Part shown: positions 17,928 to 26,880 of the stretch, in pieces
How the letters are laid out: every line of letters starts with the position of its first letter
Position numbering within the stretch: the first letter of the stretch is position 1
Notes under the pieces: generated by a model
Told to the model about the DNA's origin: nothing
Databases searched by the model: none
What the model saw: only the letters and a program-made list of their open reading frames with translations
Position numbers and translations under genes: made by a program
Assembly: GCF_001424305.1 (NCBI RefSeq)
Contig: NZ_LMPD01000004.1
Coordinates: forward strand, 124,001 to 188,000
Origin: Pedobacter sp. Leaf176
GTDB lineage: Bacteria > Bacteroidota > Bacteroidia > Sphingobacteriales > Sphingobacteriaceae
Reading direction: 5' to 3'
DNA length: 64,000 nucleotides

Positions 17928-19079
17928 TTATTTTGTTTTGCTACCTAAAAGTTCTTGAAGTTTAGTTTGTAAAGCTTCTTCTCTTAAACCTTTTGCAATT
18001 ATTTTACCTGTCGGATCAACTAAAAAGTTAGCAGGAATTGAGCGAATGCCATACATTACGGCAACTTCATTACTCCATCCTTGTAAATCAGAAACATGTG
18101 TCCATGTTAATTTGTCATCTTCAACTGCTTTTTTCCATGCTTCTTTAGTCGTTTTCGTTGTTCCACCATCTAAAGAAACACCTAAAACTGTAAAGCCTTT
18201 GTCTTTAAATTTGTTGTAAGCTACAACTACATTCGGGTTTTCCTGACGGCATGGGCCACACCAGGAAGCCCAGAAATCTACCAACACATACTTGCCTTTA
18301 AAATCTGATAATTTCACTGGTTTTCCATCAGGATCATTCTGAGTAAAATCCATTGCCATTACGCCTACAGCGGTTTTTTTAGATGCTTCAAAAGTCTTTG
18401 CCAGAGTTGTTCCTGTTTTTGTAGCCCTAAGTTCCGGACTTAAAGTCGGAAAAATTGCTTCAACTTGTGCAACCTGGTCAGGATCACTTGCTAACTGTGC
18501 CAAGGACATTAGGCTCACATAAGACTTTGGATTGCTTTTGGCGAATTCTAAATAAATAGGTGTAGTTTCGTCTGCCGCTTTGCCATATCTTTCTCTAATG
18601 CTTGCTACAACAGCTTTGTCTTGTTTCTGCGCTTCGCTTAGGTTTTCATATTCCGCATTTATTGCATCCAATTTGGACGTTGCAGGCTTTAAACTTGCTT
18701 TAAGTTTAGTGTTATCATTGTTTGCAGGCGTGCCTGTAACCTTAATGGATTTAATTGAGTCTGCCGAGCTTATTATAATGTTTCCCGGCTCAACATATAA
18801 ACTTGCATAATCCATGTTGCGGGTATTGGTTCCTTTAACGTAAGGATTAATATTTTTAAACAAGTTTCCCATAACCGGATCGGCTGCGGTTCCTTTGAAT
18901 TCAAATTTACCATTTGCAACAACGGCCGAATCGGTTTTGCGTTCGCTATTTGTGGTATAAACAAAATATATTTTGTCGCCTGTTTTTAAAGCTTTGGCAT
19001 CACCCTTAATGGTAAATGGCTTTTGAGCTAATGCAGCCAATGGTAATAAGGCCATTGCAGATAAAAGTAATTTTTTCAT
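17928..19079 (-). CDS. TlpA-like thioredoxin with DUF4369-type N-terminus
   Basis: A 383-residue exported protein: cleavable signal (to AALAQ, about residue 18), an N-terminal DUF4369-type beta domain (FTIKGDAKALKTGDKIYFVY), a helical middle region and a C-terminal AhpC/TSA-Redoxin thioredoxin fold. The active site is WCGPC (cysteines 274 and 277), with the cis-proline region SIPANFLVD. These periplasmic proteins reduce disulfides, commonly in cytochrome maturation or stress responses. It ends against a strong bidirectional terminator and is transcribed alone. Confidence 0.9.
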   Translation of the reverse strand: MKKLLLSAMALLPLAALAQKPFTIKGDAKALKTGDKIYFVYTTNSERKTDSAVVANGKFEFKGTAADPVMGNLFKNINPYVKGTNTRNMDYASLYVEPGNIIISSADSIKSIKVTGTPANNDNTKLKASLKPATSKLDAINAEYENLSEAQKQDKAVVASIRERYGKAADETTPIYLEFAKSNPKSYVSLMSLAQLASDPDQVAQVEAIFPTLSPELRATKTGTTLAKTFEASKKTAVGVMAMDFTQNDPDGKPVKLSDFKGKYVLVDFWASWCGPCRQENPNVVVAYNKFKDKGFTVLGVSLDGGTTKTTKEAWKKAVEDDKLTWTHVSDLQGWSNEVAVMYGIRSIPANFLVDPTGKIIAKGLREEALQTKLQELLGSKTK

Positions 19080-19148
19080 GGTTGTAATTTAATCGTCTTT
19101 CGTAAAGATAAATATTTGTAATATCTTAATGCGTTACTTTCTGTAAAA

Positions 19149-20330
19149 TTATGTTAACTTTTGATAGGTGCGCCACCATAAATCAGGCATATCTCCATTT
19201 ATTGCAGTTTGATAGTCATCATATCTGCAGGGTACCAGGTGGTATCGCTCATTTTGAGATTGCCCCGTAGGATAAGGAACCTGCATCCACCAGCGATCTG
19301 ATTTTTTACTCTTTACAAACGTCATTTCGCCCGAACCATCTTTTAAACTGGTTCTGTAGATTATGAATTGAGACTTAGGCGTTAATGGAAAATCCTTCTT
19401 GCGGGCGTAGAATCCTTCGATAAAATACCAGACCATTTGTGCCAATAGAAAGGCTGTTTGCCCGTTACGGTCATACGCAGGATTAAATTCATAGAATCCT
19501 ATTGAGGTCAGCTTATCATTCATCCCGGCATAGCGGGCAATTCTACAGGCCTTTTCTCCATCAAAGCCATTAGGCGTGGTATTGGCATTTGCCACCGCAT
19601 CCGCAGATCGAATAGCCCCAATGTCAAAGCTCAGCATGTTGGCATTACGGATGATGGGTTCAGTTAAAGTAATGTCCTGGGCGAATTCTCCTAGCCGGTG
19701 AACGTCAAAATAAAGCTTATCCATTACGCTTAAACTTTCCTGATTTACAAAATAAGTTTGATAACCAATATTGCTGAAATTGAAAAGATAGTTAGGCTGA
19801 TGGAGGAAGATTTTATTCAGGTAACAATCAGAACGTGTTGCAATGCCATCATGATTATCATCATCAATGTCAAATTGATTATCCACAATAACCAAATCGA
19901 CTTTCTGCTCTAAATTTTCATAACCCATATACTGGGCATAAGTTATATCCTGACCACCCCCTATAATTATTGGAATGATGTCGTTTTTTATCAATTCGCT
20001 TACGGCCATCTTAACTGCAATGTAAGTGTCGGCAAGGGTTGCACCCGGGCGTATATTCCCCAAATCTACTAAACGGCTCACAAAAGCTCCTTCATTTAGC
20101 TTGTAGAACTTTTCCCGAAAATAATCCGGACCAAGTCCGCAACCCTCATTGTTTATCGCGCTGCGTCCGTCAAGTACACCAAAAATGGCAATGTCGAATT
20201 TGGTTTCCTCCAAATCGGGAAATGTTTCTATGTAAAATTGTGTCTTTAAACCCAATTGACTGGTGTAAAAACCATCTTTTGGTGTAAACTGTTCGGCATT
20301 TAAGGGTGAAAAAAAATCGGTTAATGACAT
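19149..20330 (-). CDS. Arginase/formimidoylglutamase-fold protein with altered metal site
   Basis: A 393-residue protein with a ureohydrolase fold: a GG loop, DxxxD-type and SxDxxxxxxxA segments occur in the family order, and TTPNGFDGEKACRIARYAG and YEFNP match the C-terminal part. The six usual Mn ligands are not all kept. GGDH becomes GGGQD (124-128), DAHxD becomes DNQFD (150-154), and SxDxD becomes SFDIG (234-238). Homologs annotated as formimidoylglutamase in Bacteroidota may share this. Without the metal site it may not hydrolyse guanidino compounds; a structural or regulatory role is inferred. The flanking genes give no pathway clue. Confidence 0.75.
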   Translation of the reverse strand: MSLTDFFSPLNAEQFTPKDGFYTSQLGLKTQFYIETFPDLEETKFDIAIFGVLDGRSAINNEGCGLGPDYFREKFYKLNEGAFVSRLVDLGNIRPGATLADTYIAVKMAVSELIKNDIIPIIIGGGQDITYAQYMGYENLEQKVDLVIVDNQFDIDDDNHDGIATRSDCYLNKIFLHQPNYLFNFSNIGYQTYFVNQESLSVMDKLYFDVHRLGEFAQDITLTEPIIRNANMLSFDIGAIRSADAVANANTTPNGFDGEKACRIARYAGMNDKLTSIGFYEFNPAYDRNGQTAFLLAQMVWYFIEGFYARKKDFPLTPKSQFIIYRTSLKDGSGEMTFVKSKKSDRWWMQVPYPTGQSQNERYHLVPCRYDDYQTAINGDMPDLWWRTYQKLT

Positions 20331-20400
20331 ATATTTAAAACTATCGCTTCAAATATCTATTTTTGAATGCGTATTTTCATCTATAGCCTGAAAAAAATAA

Positions 20401-21363
20401 ATGATACTGGTAACCGGAGGCACGGGATTTTTAGGATCTGAATTAATAAAACAGTTAACGGATAGTGGTTTAGCTGTTCGGGCATTAAGGAGAGCAACTT
20501 CGAAAGTTCCGTTAATCATCCAAAATAATAAGCTGGTCGATTGGTTCGAAGCCGATATTAATGAGCCTGCAACACTCGATGAGGCTTTTATGGGCATTAC
20601 CAAAGTGTTTCACTGCGCAGCATTCGTTTCCCTAAATCCGAAGGATAAAAAGCAACTTTTTCATGTTAATATCGATGGCACATCCAATATTGTTAACCTT
20701 TGCATAGAAAAAAACTGCCGCTTGTTGCATGTAAGTTCTGTTGCTGCTTTAGGCGACGCTAAAAAAGGTAAGCAGATTACAGAGAAAGACTTTTGGGAGT
20801 ATGATTCAAAAGCCCATGCCTATGGCTTGTCGAAATATGAATCAGAAATGGAAGTTTGGCGCGGCATTACTGAAGGTTTGAATGCAATAATTGTAAATCC
20901 ATCAATAATTATTGGAAAAAATGCAGGTTTTGAAGGAAGTGGTGCAATTTTTAAGTTGATAAAAGGCGGCTTTCCTTTCTACACCGACGGTGCTTCTGGC
21001 TTTGTTGATGTAGAAGATGTTGCAAAAGCCATGATACTCTTGATGGAAAATCTAACTGTGGGAGAACGATATATTATTTCTTCAGATAATTACCACTATA
21101 AAGATTTATTTGCAGCAATCGCAAAAGGTTTTAATGTTGAAGCACCAAAAAAGGAAGCCAAAGCATGGATGCTTGGAATTGCATGGAGGGCGCTGAAGTT
21201 CTTTTCAGTCTTTACTGGCAAACAACCCTCAATTACAAAAGATACTGCATCAAGTAGTTTATCGTTAAGTTATTACAGCAACGAAAAAGTAATTGCAGCA
21301 ACTGGCATCCAGTTTAAACCAATTAATCAGAGCATCCGGGAGATTACAGCTGAGCTGGCCTAA
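20401..21363 (+). CDS. NAD(P)-dependent epimerase/dehydratase (extended SDR)
   Basis: A 320-residue extended SDR. The Rossmann motif is TGGTGFLGSELI (about 5-16). HVSSVAALGD supplies the Ser, and YGLSKYESE (about 140-148) holds the YxxxK pair. A substrate-domain VDVEDVAKAMILLM segment follows. The family includes dihydroflavonol-reductase-like and nucleoside-sugar epimerases; the substrate is not evident. Its stop codon overlaps that of the convergent DUF3667 gene by 4 bases. Confidence 0.85.
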   Translation: MILVTGGTGFLGSELIKQLTDSGLAVRALRRATSKVPLIIQNNKLVDWFEADINEPATLDEAFMGITKVFHCAAFVSLNPKDKKQLFHVNIDGTSNIVNLCIEKNCRLLHVSSVAALGDAKKGKQITEKDFWEYDSKAHAYGLSKYESEMEVWRGITEGLNAIIVNPSIIIGKNAGFEGSGAIFKLIKGGFPFYTDGASGFVDVEDVAKAMILLMENLTVGERYIISSDNYHYKDLFAAIAKGFNVEAPKKEAKAWMLGIAWRALKFFSVFTGKQPSITKDTASSSLSLSYYSNEKVIAATGIQFKPINQSIREITAELA

Positions 21364-22304
21364 TGCATTAGTAGTAGCGTTAAAACAATTAATAGTTTTT
21401 TATAGAAAATGAAGGTTATGAAAAAAAGTATTCTTGCAACAAAGTAAGTTTTAATAAATATCAGCAGTCTGCTTTCATCTTGGAAAATTCTCTTAAAAGC
21501 AATAAATAGATATGGTATCCAGTAGAGCATATGTACTAATTCAAATTTCGAACCGAAGAAAAATTCTGTAACTGGCCTTACCTCTTCATGGTACAACAGC
21601 CAGGTAAACGGCTGAAAAACATTTATTTCATACCTGTATCTAAAAATCGATAACACTGAAAAAACAATCAATTGAAAAGATACGAAATGAGCGGTAAAAA
21701 CCAGGGCATTTGAGAAATACTTAAACCTGTTCTTGAAAAATAAATAAATTGCTGTTCCTGAAAACGGTATTAGCAATATAATAAAGGATTTGCTGTATAT
21801 ATAACTATTTAACCAAAACCTATTAGCAAACTCATTAACATTTATCCCAAAATGTTCCAGTTTGATGTCTTTTAAAACGCCTATCTGTTTCACAATCCAG
21901 TTATCCAAAGGACTAAGCCATTTAAAAATGTAATAACTACTAATTGCGCCAAATTTTTCATCACCAATATTCGGCGTGTAATCGGTTACCCCAATTATAT
22001 GCGTGATAAAGAAAAACAAAACGTTGGCAAGCAAAAATATTTGCATGGGCTTGGCATATTTAACCCTGATGCCCTGCATATTTTGTTGTGTCAGAAAGCC
22101 TGGTTTCGTAAAAATGTACTTTATCGAACGGACAAACTTGCCGTCAAAATGCGTAAAGATATCTACAGTTTGTTCTATAAATTTTTTGATGGTATAATCT
22201 TTCTCATGAAATACTTTTTCACCGCAGTTGTGGCAAAACTTACCTTCAAACTTAGTTTTACAGGAAGGACAGGTATTCACCTCATGATTATTATCTTTGC
22301 GCAT
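21360..22304 (-). CDS. DUF3667 family membrane protein
   Basis: A 314-residue protein opening with a zinc-ribbon-like CPSCKTKFEGKFCHNCGEK (CxxC...CxxC, about 12-30), then the DUF3667 segment (HFDGKFVRSIKYIFTKPGFL, MQGIRVKYAKPMQIFLLANVLFFFI) and further hydrophobic segments. DUF3667 is a Bacteroidota membrane family of unknown function. A TATATTTG -7 box lies 8 bases before the ATG. The first codons overlap a possible promoter box for serB on the other strand. Confidence 0.85.
   Translation of the reverse strand: MRKDNNHEVNTCPSCKTKFEGKFCHNCGEKVFHEKDYTIKKFIEQTVDIFTHFDGKFVRSIKYIFTKPGFLTQQNMQGIRVKYAKPMQIFLLANVLFFFITHIIGVTDYTPNIGDEKFGAISSYYIFKWLSPLDNWIVKQIGVLKDIKLEHFGINVNEFANRFWLNSYIYSKSFIILLIPFSGTAIYLFFKNRFKYFSNALVFTAHFVSFQLIVFSVLSIFRYRYEINVFQPFTWLLYHEEVRPVTEFFFGSKFELVHMLYWIPYLFIAFKRIFQDESRLLIFIKTYFVARILFFITFIFYKKLLIVLTLLLMH
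22292..22299 (+). promoter_or_regulatory. Possible -7 box (TATCTTTG) for serB
   Basis: TATCTTTG matches TAnnTTTG 64 bases before the serB ATG. It lies inside the first codons of the opposing DUF3667 gene, so it could be a coding coincidence. No clear -33 element is seen. Confidence 0.3.
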
Positions 22305-22363
22305 ATTAGAAACAAATATATAATTTCAGCTCGACAGTTTATAGCTCCGATTAACAGTTTGCA

Positions 22364-23662
22364 ATGCAGAAAAAAGCCTATTACATCATCGATTTCGACA
22401 GTACCTTCACTCAGGTTGAAGCCCTGGACGAACTTGCCAGAATATCGTTAAAAAAACATCCCGAAAAGGAGTCGATCTTCCAAAAAATTGAAGATTATAC
22501 GAACCAGGCAATGGAAGGTAAACTCTCGTTCTCCGAAAGTTTAGCCCAACGCGTTAAATTATTAGAGGCAAACGAAGATCATTTAAAACAACTGATTAAA
22601 CACCTGAAGAAAAAGGTCTCGATTTCTTTCTCCCGGAATGCCGAATTCTTTAAAAAACATGCCGATGAGGTTTTAATCGTTTCTGGTGGATTTAAAGAGT
22701 TTATAACGCCCGTTGTAAGTCAATATCATATCAAAAAAGAAAATATTTATGCTAATACCTTCGTAACCACAGGTGATGGCAAAATTATAGATTACGACCA
22801 TGCCAATCCGCTTAGTGAAGAAGGTGGTAAAGTAAAACTTCTTCAGCATTTGAAACTGGAAGGCGAATTATTCGGCATTGGCGACGGATATTCTGATTTT
22901 CAGCTTCGCGAAAGCGGAATGATCAATAAGTTTTTTGCTTTTACAGAAAATATTGCAAGGCAGACAATCATCGAAAAAGCTGACCACATCACACCCAGCT
23001 TTGATGAATTTTTATATGTTAACAACTTGCCAAGGGCGATTTCTTACCCGAAAAATAGAATTCTTTGCTTGGTTATAGGCGAGGTTGATGCTCACAGCAT
23101 TGCGTTACTTAAAAATGATGGCTTGTCGATTAGGCATAAATCCTCATTTGAAGAAAAATATGTTAAAGATGTTGGTGTTATTCTTTTGGCAGATGGAGAG
23201 AAAATAGAGAAAGAACAGTTAAAAGATGCAATAAAGCTAAAAACGATAGGTTATTTGGGTAACTCTAAAAATAAAGTTGATGCTGCTCTCTGTACCAAAA
23301 TGGGTATTGTAATTTTTGATGACGTAAAGGCAAATCCACGGAATATTGATTTTATTCCTAAAAGAATGATTGATTTTATGAATACTGGTGCGACTTACCT
23401 GAGCAGTAATTATCCTAATCTTCAGTTGCCAAAAATTGATAAATCACATCGCTTAATTCACATTCATAAGAATGTTCCTGGTATAATGGCGCAAATTAAT
23501 ACTGTTTTTGCTAAACATAACATCAATATCGTTGGCCAGTTTTTAATGACGAATACCGAAATTGGCTATGCAATAACGGATATCAATACAGAATATGATA
23601 AGCAGCTATTCAAAGCGCTAAAAAAAATTGAGCATACAATTAAGTTCAGAGTTTTATATTAA
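22364..23662 (+). CDS. serB: Phosphoserine phosphatase (HAD) fused to SerA-like remnant and ACT domain
   Basis: A 432-residue protein in three parts. Residues 1-225 are a HAD phosphatase: DFDST (10-14), VSGGFKEF (106-113) and GDGYSDFQ (173-180) are the catalytic motifs. Residues about 228-356 resemble fragments of phosphoglycerate dehydrogenase (KLKTIGYLGNSKNKVDAALCTKMGIVIFDD) but with most of the NAD domain gone. Residues 363-432 are a SerA-type ACT domain (LIHIHKNVPGIMAQINTVFAKHNINI). It probably makes serine from phosphoserine, with ACT-based serine sensing. crcB follows 4 bases later. No serA or serC lies in the window. Confidence 0.85.
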   Translation: MQKKAYYIIDFDSTFTQVEALDELARISLKKHPEKESIFQKIEDYTNQAMEGKLSFSESLAQRVKLLEANEDHLKQLIKHLKKKVSISFSRNAEFFKKHADEVLIVSGGFKEFITPVVSQYHIKKENIYANTFVTTGDGKIIDYDHANPLSEEGGKVKLLQHLKLEGELFGIGDGYSDFQLRESGMINKFFAFTENIARQTIIEKADHITPSFDEFLYVNNLPRAISYPKNRILCLVIGEVDAHSIALLKNDGLSIRHKSSFEEKYVKDVGVILLADGEKIEKEQLKDAIKLKTIGYLGNSKNKVDAALCTKMGIVIFDDVKANPRNIDFIPKRMIDFMNTGATYLSSNYPNLQLPKIDKSHRLIHIHKNVPGIMAQINTVFAKHNINIVGQFLMTNTEIGYAITDINTEYDKQLFKALKKIEHTIKFRVLY

Positions 23663-23666
23663 AACT

Positions 23667-24044
23667 ATGAAGCAGATTTTAATTGTTTTTATTGGTGGTG
23701 GCCTTGGAAGTTTAATCCGCTTTCTTACAACCAAAATTTACGCCCATCGCCTTTCCAGCTTTCCATTTGCAACGCTTACGGCTAACGTTTTAAGTTGCTT
23801 GTTAATGGGCTTGTTCCTTGGGTTATTTATGCAACGAACGCTTTTGTCAGACAATTTAAAGCTCTTTTTTATAACTGGTTTTTGCGGTGGATTTAGCACT
23901 TATTCAACTTATACTTTAGAAACACTTAATCTATATAAAGCTGGAAATATAAACCTTGCGCTTCTGAATATCTTAATAAACTTTTTGCTTTGTACAATTG
24001 CCATACTCGGTGGAATGTACTTGGCGAAAGTTAAACTTACCTAA
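23667..24044 (+). CDS. crcB: Fluoride channel CrcB/Fluc
   Basis: A 125-residue, four-span membrane protein. GGGLGSLIRFLTTKI at the N-terminus and GFCGGFSTYSTYTLE (about 71-85), which includes the fluoride-lining Phe/Ser/Thr stretch, are family signatures. It exports fluoride as a dual-topology dimer. I use the ATG at 23667 (MKQILIVFIGGG), 4 bases after the serB stop; a longer frame reading back into serB is not needed. A fluoride riboswitch has no room here, so expression is tied to serB. Confidence 0.93.
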   Translation: MKQILIVFIGGGLGSLIRFLTTKIYAHRLSSFPFATLTANVLSCLLMGLFLGLFMQRTLLSDNLKLFFITGFCGGFSTYSTYTLETLNLYKAGNINLALLNILINFLLCTIAILGGMYLAKVKLT

Positions 24045-24061
24045 CAATTTAAATTTTTTGA

Positions 24062-25027
24062 ATGGAATTTACCAACGATATAAAAGATAAACTCAACCAG
24101 CTTCAGGAAAAGTACACCGCAATGGGTCAGGATATGGCCTCGTATCTTGATGGATTATTGTATGCGGATTTTTTAACCTACTGGGATTATATTCATCTGG
24201 ATACGTTGTTGAGTTTGCAAAGCCCAAAAACCCCGTTTCCTGATGAAGAAATTTTTATCATGTACCATCAGATAACGGAACTATACTTTAAGTTAGCCTT
24301 GCACGAATGCAAACAAATTGCAAATCATAAAAATTTAACAATCGATTTTTTTACGGCTCGTGTAAAAAGAATTAATGCTTATTTCAATGCTTTAACAACA
24401 TCTTTCGAAGTTATGGTCGAGGGAATGGAGAAAGAACAATTTCTAAAATTCAGGATGTCTCTGCTACCAGCCAGTGGTTTTCAATCAGGGCAGTATAGAA
24501 TGATAGAAATTTGTGCAACGGATTTTATTCGTTTAGTTGATAAAAGTAAAAGAGTAGAATTAAGTACCGCAACTTTAGAAGAGCAGTTCGAAAACATCTA
24601 TTGGAAGTTTGGGGCTACCGAACTATCGTCAGGTAAAGAAACATTAACTTTAAAACAGTTTATTCAAAAATATTCAGCTCAGTTTTTACAACTCGCAAAA
24701 GACAGAATACGCACCAACTTTTCTGCGCTGTACCAGCAATTCCAGGTAAATGGCAGTGATGTTTCTGCTTTGGCCGATGAGCTTCGCAGGCTCGATTTAT
24801 ATATAAATGTGGAGTGGCCGCTGGCTCATTATAAATCTGCTGTTCGCTACCTGGAAAAAGATCCGGTCGACGTTGCTGCCACTGGTGGAACGAACTGGCA
24901 GAAATACCTGCCTCCGCGTTTTCAAAAAAGAATTTTCTACCCTTTTTTATGGACAGACGAACAAGTGGAAGAATGGGGTAAGGGCTGGGTAATTAGTGTG
25001 CTTAAAACACTAAAGAACAAAGATTAA
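24062..25027 (+). CDS. Tryptophan 2,3-dioxygenase family protein
   Basis: A 321-residue heme dioxygenase that would cleave the indole ring of tryptophan to N-formylkynurenine. The distal histidine is in FIMYHQITELYFKL (about residue 62). The substrate-binding motif PASGFQSGQYR is at about 139-149. The proximal heme ligand appears retained in WPLAHYKSAVRYL, and TGGTNWQKYLPPR replaces the usual TGGSSG loop. The family member is normal in length. It sits after crcB by 17 bases, with no other kynurenine genes nearby; the role could be tryptophan catabolism or cofactor supply. Confidence 0.85.
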   Translation: MEFTNDIKDKLNQLQEKYTAMGQDMASYLDGLLYADFLTYWDYIHLDTLLSLQSPKTPFPDEEIFIMYHQITELYFKLALHECKQIANHKNLTIDFFTARVKRINAYFNALTTSFEVMVEGMEKEQFLKFRMSLLPASGFQSGQYRMIEICATDFIRLVDKSKRVELSTATLEEQFENIYWKFGATELSSGKETLTLKQFIQKYSAQFLQLAKDRIRTNFSALYQQFQVNGSDVSALADELRRLDLYINVEWPLAHYKSAVRYLEKDPVDVAATGGTNWQKYLPPRFQKRIFYPFLWTDEQVEEWGKGWVISVLKTLKNKD

Positions 25028-25080
25028 TATCGTTAAAAGCTATAAAAAAACCTCTTTTTTTCTTAATTTGCGAAAAATAA

Positions 25081-25171
25081 TTAAAGACAGAATGAGGGAA
25101 TTAATGAATTAGAGAATGATAGAGTAAAACACACATTCATTCGATCGTTCATCCATTCAAAATTTAAAATA
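25081..25171. repeat. Low-complexity GAATGA/ATTCAT intergenic stretch
   Basis: The spacer before ilvE contains degenerate, partly self-complementary ATGAATTAGAGAATGA and CATTCATTCGATCG pieces. A downstream hairpin is possible but there is no convincing terminator or promoter box. Confidence 0.3.
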
Positions 25172-26236
25172 ATGATCGAGACATTAGATATAAAAGTTAC
25201 CAAAGCGGAAAAGACGCGTTTGTCGGTAACAGATTTTTCGCAATTACCTTTTGGTAAAGTTTTTACCGACCATATGTTCACCGCTGATTACGAAGATGGC
25301 GAGTGGAAAAACCTGCAGGTTGCACCTTATGGACCGATTCCAATGAGCCCTGCAATTTCAGCCCTTCATTACGGTCAGGCTATTTTTGAAGGTTTGAAGG
25401 CTTACCGCCAACCAGATGGAAAAATTAGTGTTTTTCGTGCAGATAAAAACTTCGAACGTTTTAATAAATCAGCTGCGAGAATGTCTATGCCAACAATACC
25501 TGAGGAGATTTTTATGCAAGGTTTAGCAGCATTAATAAATGTTGATGAAAAATGGGTTCCGTCGCGGGAGGATTATGCACTTTATATCCGGCCAGTGATG
25601 TTCGCTACAGACCCTTATCTGGGCGTGAAAGCATCTGATACTTATAAATTTGCTTTGCTTACAACACCAACAGGCCCATATTACAGCAGCGCTTTAAAAG
25701 TTAAAATAGAAACCGAGTTTACCAGAGCTGATGAAGGAGGTGTAGGTTTTGCTAAAACTGCTGGTAATTATGCCCGTTCACTTTATCCTTTTGAACAAGC
25801 CAAAAAAGAGGGTTATGATCAGTTAATTTGGACAGATTCCATCAATCATGAATACATTGAAGAAGCTGGAACAGCAAATTTAATTTTTGTTATTAACGGT
25901 AAATTAGTTACACCATCTGTTCGTAGTACAGTTTTAGATGGCGTTACCAGAGATACAATCATTAAACTAGCAACTGCTGCTGGTATTGAAGTGGAAGAGC
26001 GTAGAGTGTCGGTTAAAGAGGTAATTGAAGGGATTGAGATCGGTAGTTTGACAGAAGCTTTTGCTGCAGGAACAGCTGCAACTGTTACACATATTGGTGA
26101 AATAGGTTATTTAGGTAAAAGTTATAAGCTTACTGATGCGTCAACCAGAACGATTTCTAATGGTATTGCCAAGAAATTAAATGACATCCGTTATGGTTTA
26201 ACTCCGGATACTTTTGGCTGGAATTGGGTTTTATAG
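25172..26236 (+). CDS. ilvE: Branched-chain amino-acid aminotransferase
   Basis: A 354-residue class-IV PLP aminotransferase interconverting leucine, isoleucine and valine with their keto-acids. Family signatures: ALHYGQAIFEGLKAYR (about 65-80), the PLP-lysine segment FAKTAGNYARSLYPF (about 194-208), YIEEAGTANLIFV and the C-terminal GLTPDTFGWNWVL. Length is typical of the long BCAT type. It is a single gene ending with its own terminator. Confidence 0.95.
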   Translation: MIETLDIKVTKAEKTRLSVTDFSQLPFGKVFTDHMFTADYEDGEWKNLQVAPYGPIPMSPAISALHYGQAIFEGLKAYRQPDGKISVFRADKNFERFNKSAARMSMPTIPEEIFMQGLAALINVDEKWVPSREDYALYIRPVMFATDPYLGVKASDTYKFALLTTPTGPYYSSALKVKIETEFTRADEGGVGFAKTAGNYARSLYPFEQAKKEGYDQLIWTDSINHEYIEEAGTANLIFVINGKLVTPSVRSTVLDGVTRDTIIKLATAAGIEVEERRVSVKEVIEGIEIGSLTEAFAAGTAATVTHIGEIGYLGKSYKLTDASTRTISNGIAKKLNDIRYGLTPDTFGWNWVL

Positions 26237-26257
26237 CCGCAAATTGAATTAAAAAAG

Positions 26258-26288
26258 AATGGCCTAAACTTAAAAAGTTTAGGCCATT
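26258..26288. terminator. Terminator between ilvE and DUF4920
   Basis: Perfect 14-bp stem (AATGGCCTAAACTT and its complement) with a 3-base loop, followed by TTTTTACTTT on the plus strand and preceded by an A-run for the minus strand. It can serve both converging genes. Confidence 0.93.
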
Positions 26289-26307
26289 TTTACTTTAGTC
26301 TCGACAC

Positions 26308-26772
26308 TTATTTATCTAAGATTACAACACCTTTTGCTTCAAAAGCAAGTTCTTTTTTTGGATCTGTAATTTTAGCAACTTCTTCAGGTGTTCTCTTTGC
26401 ATCCTCCGCGTAGTGACGTAAGGTTTCCACAGATATGGTTTGTTTCTTTGCGATACCGTCTAAAACAACTTTTTTGCCTACAACATCCATCGGCATAAAA
26501 AATGCATAATCTTTAAACGTTACACGCATTGGATCGCCATTAGGCATTTCTAATGTCATCCAGCAACCTTTCTTTTTACAAACATCCACAACCTTACCTT
26601 CTATTTTCATATCAGAGGTTGTTTTATCACCCATTGAAGATTCCATTTTTGATACAGGTTTAACATTGCCAGGCGTTACATTTTCGCCAAACTTTTGGCC
26701 TGTAAACGAAGTTTGTGCAAAAGCGAATGCACAGATTAAGCAAAAACTTAAGCTTAAAATAATTTTTTTCAT
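26308..26772 (-). CDS. DUF4920 domain exported protein
   Basis: A 154-residue protein with a cleavable signal (to AFAQ, about residue 20). The DUF4920 domain follows, with MKIEGKVVDVCKKKGCWMTLEMPNGDP, including the CxxxGCWM motif, and ETLRHYAEDAKRTPEEVAKI. Families of this type are small periplasmic proteins, probably metal- or redox-related because of the paired cysteines, but the function is unknown. A possible -7 box (TAACTTTG, minus strand) lies at 26815-26822. Confidence 0.85.
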   Translation of the reverse strand: MKKIILSLSFCLICAFAFAQTSFTGQKFGENVTPGNVKPVSKMESSMGDKTTSDMKIEGKVVDVCKKKGCWMTLEMPNGDPMRVTFKDYAFFMPMDVVGKKVVLDGIAKKQTISVETLRHYAEDAKRTPEEVAKITDPKKELAFEAKGVVILDK

Positions 26773-26854
26773 AGCGGTATTTTATCGTTACTAGTTTCAG
26801 TTATTTATCTGACTCAAAGTTATTTAATATTTTTTAATAGTGAAGATAAAAAAA

Positions 26855-26880
26855 TCCTCGCTAGCACTGGCTAACGAGGA
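26855..26880 (-). terminator. Rho-independent terminator (minus strand)
   Basis: On the minus strand an 11-bp stem (with one G-U wobble) around a CAGT loop is followed by a run of seven T. The wobble is a mismatch when read on the plus strand, so the structure fits minus-strand transcription. It lies about 230 bases beyond the radA stop. Confidence 0.85.

Noticed and set aside
21999..22451. 150-codon plus-strand frame overlapping DUF3667 and serB
   Set aside because: It runs antisense through DUF3667 and into serB in another frame, with no recognisable domain.
23600..23667. Possible fluoride riboswitch before crcB
   Set aside because: crcB starts 4 bases after the serB stop, so there is no room for the riboswitch fold; nothing resembling it is seen.
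24062..25027. Suspicion that the tryptophan dioxygenase has lost its heme ligands
   Set aside because: Both histidines appear retained (YHQITEL and LAHYKSAV), along with the GFQSGQYR motif.
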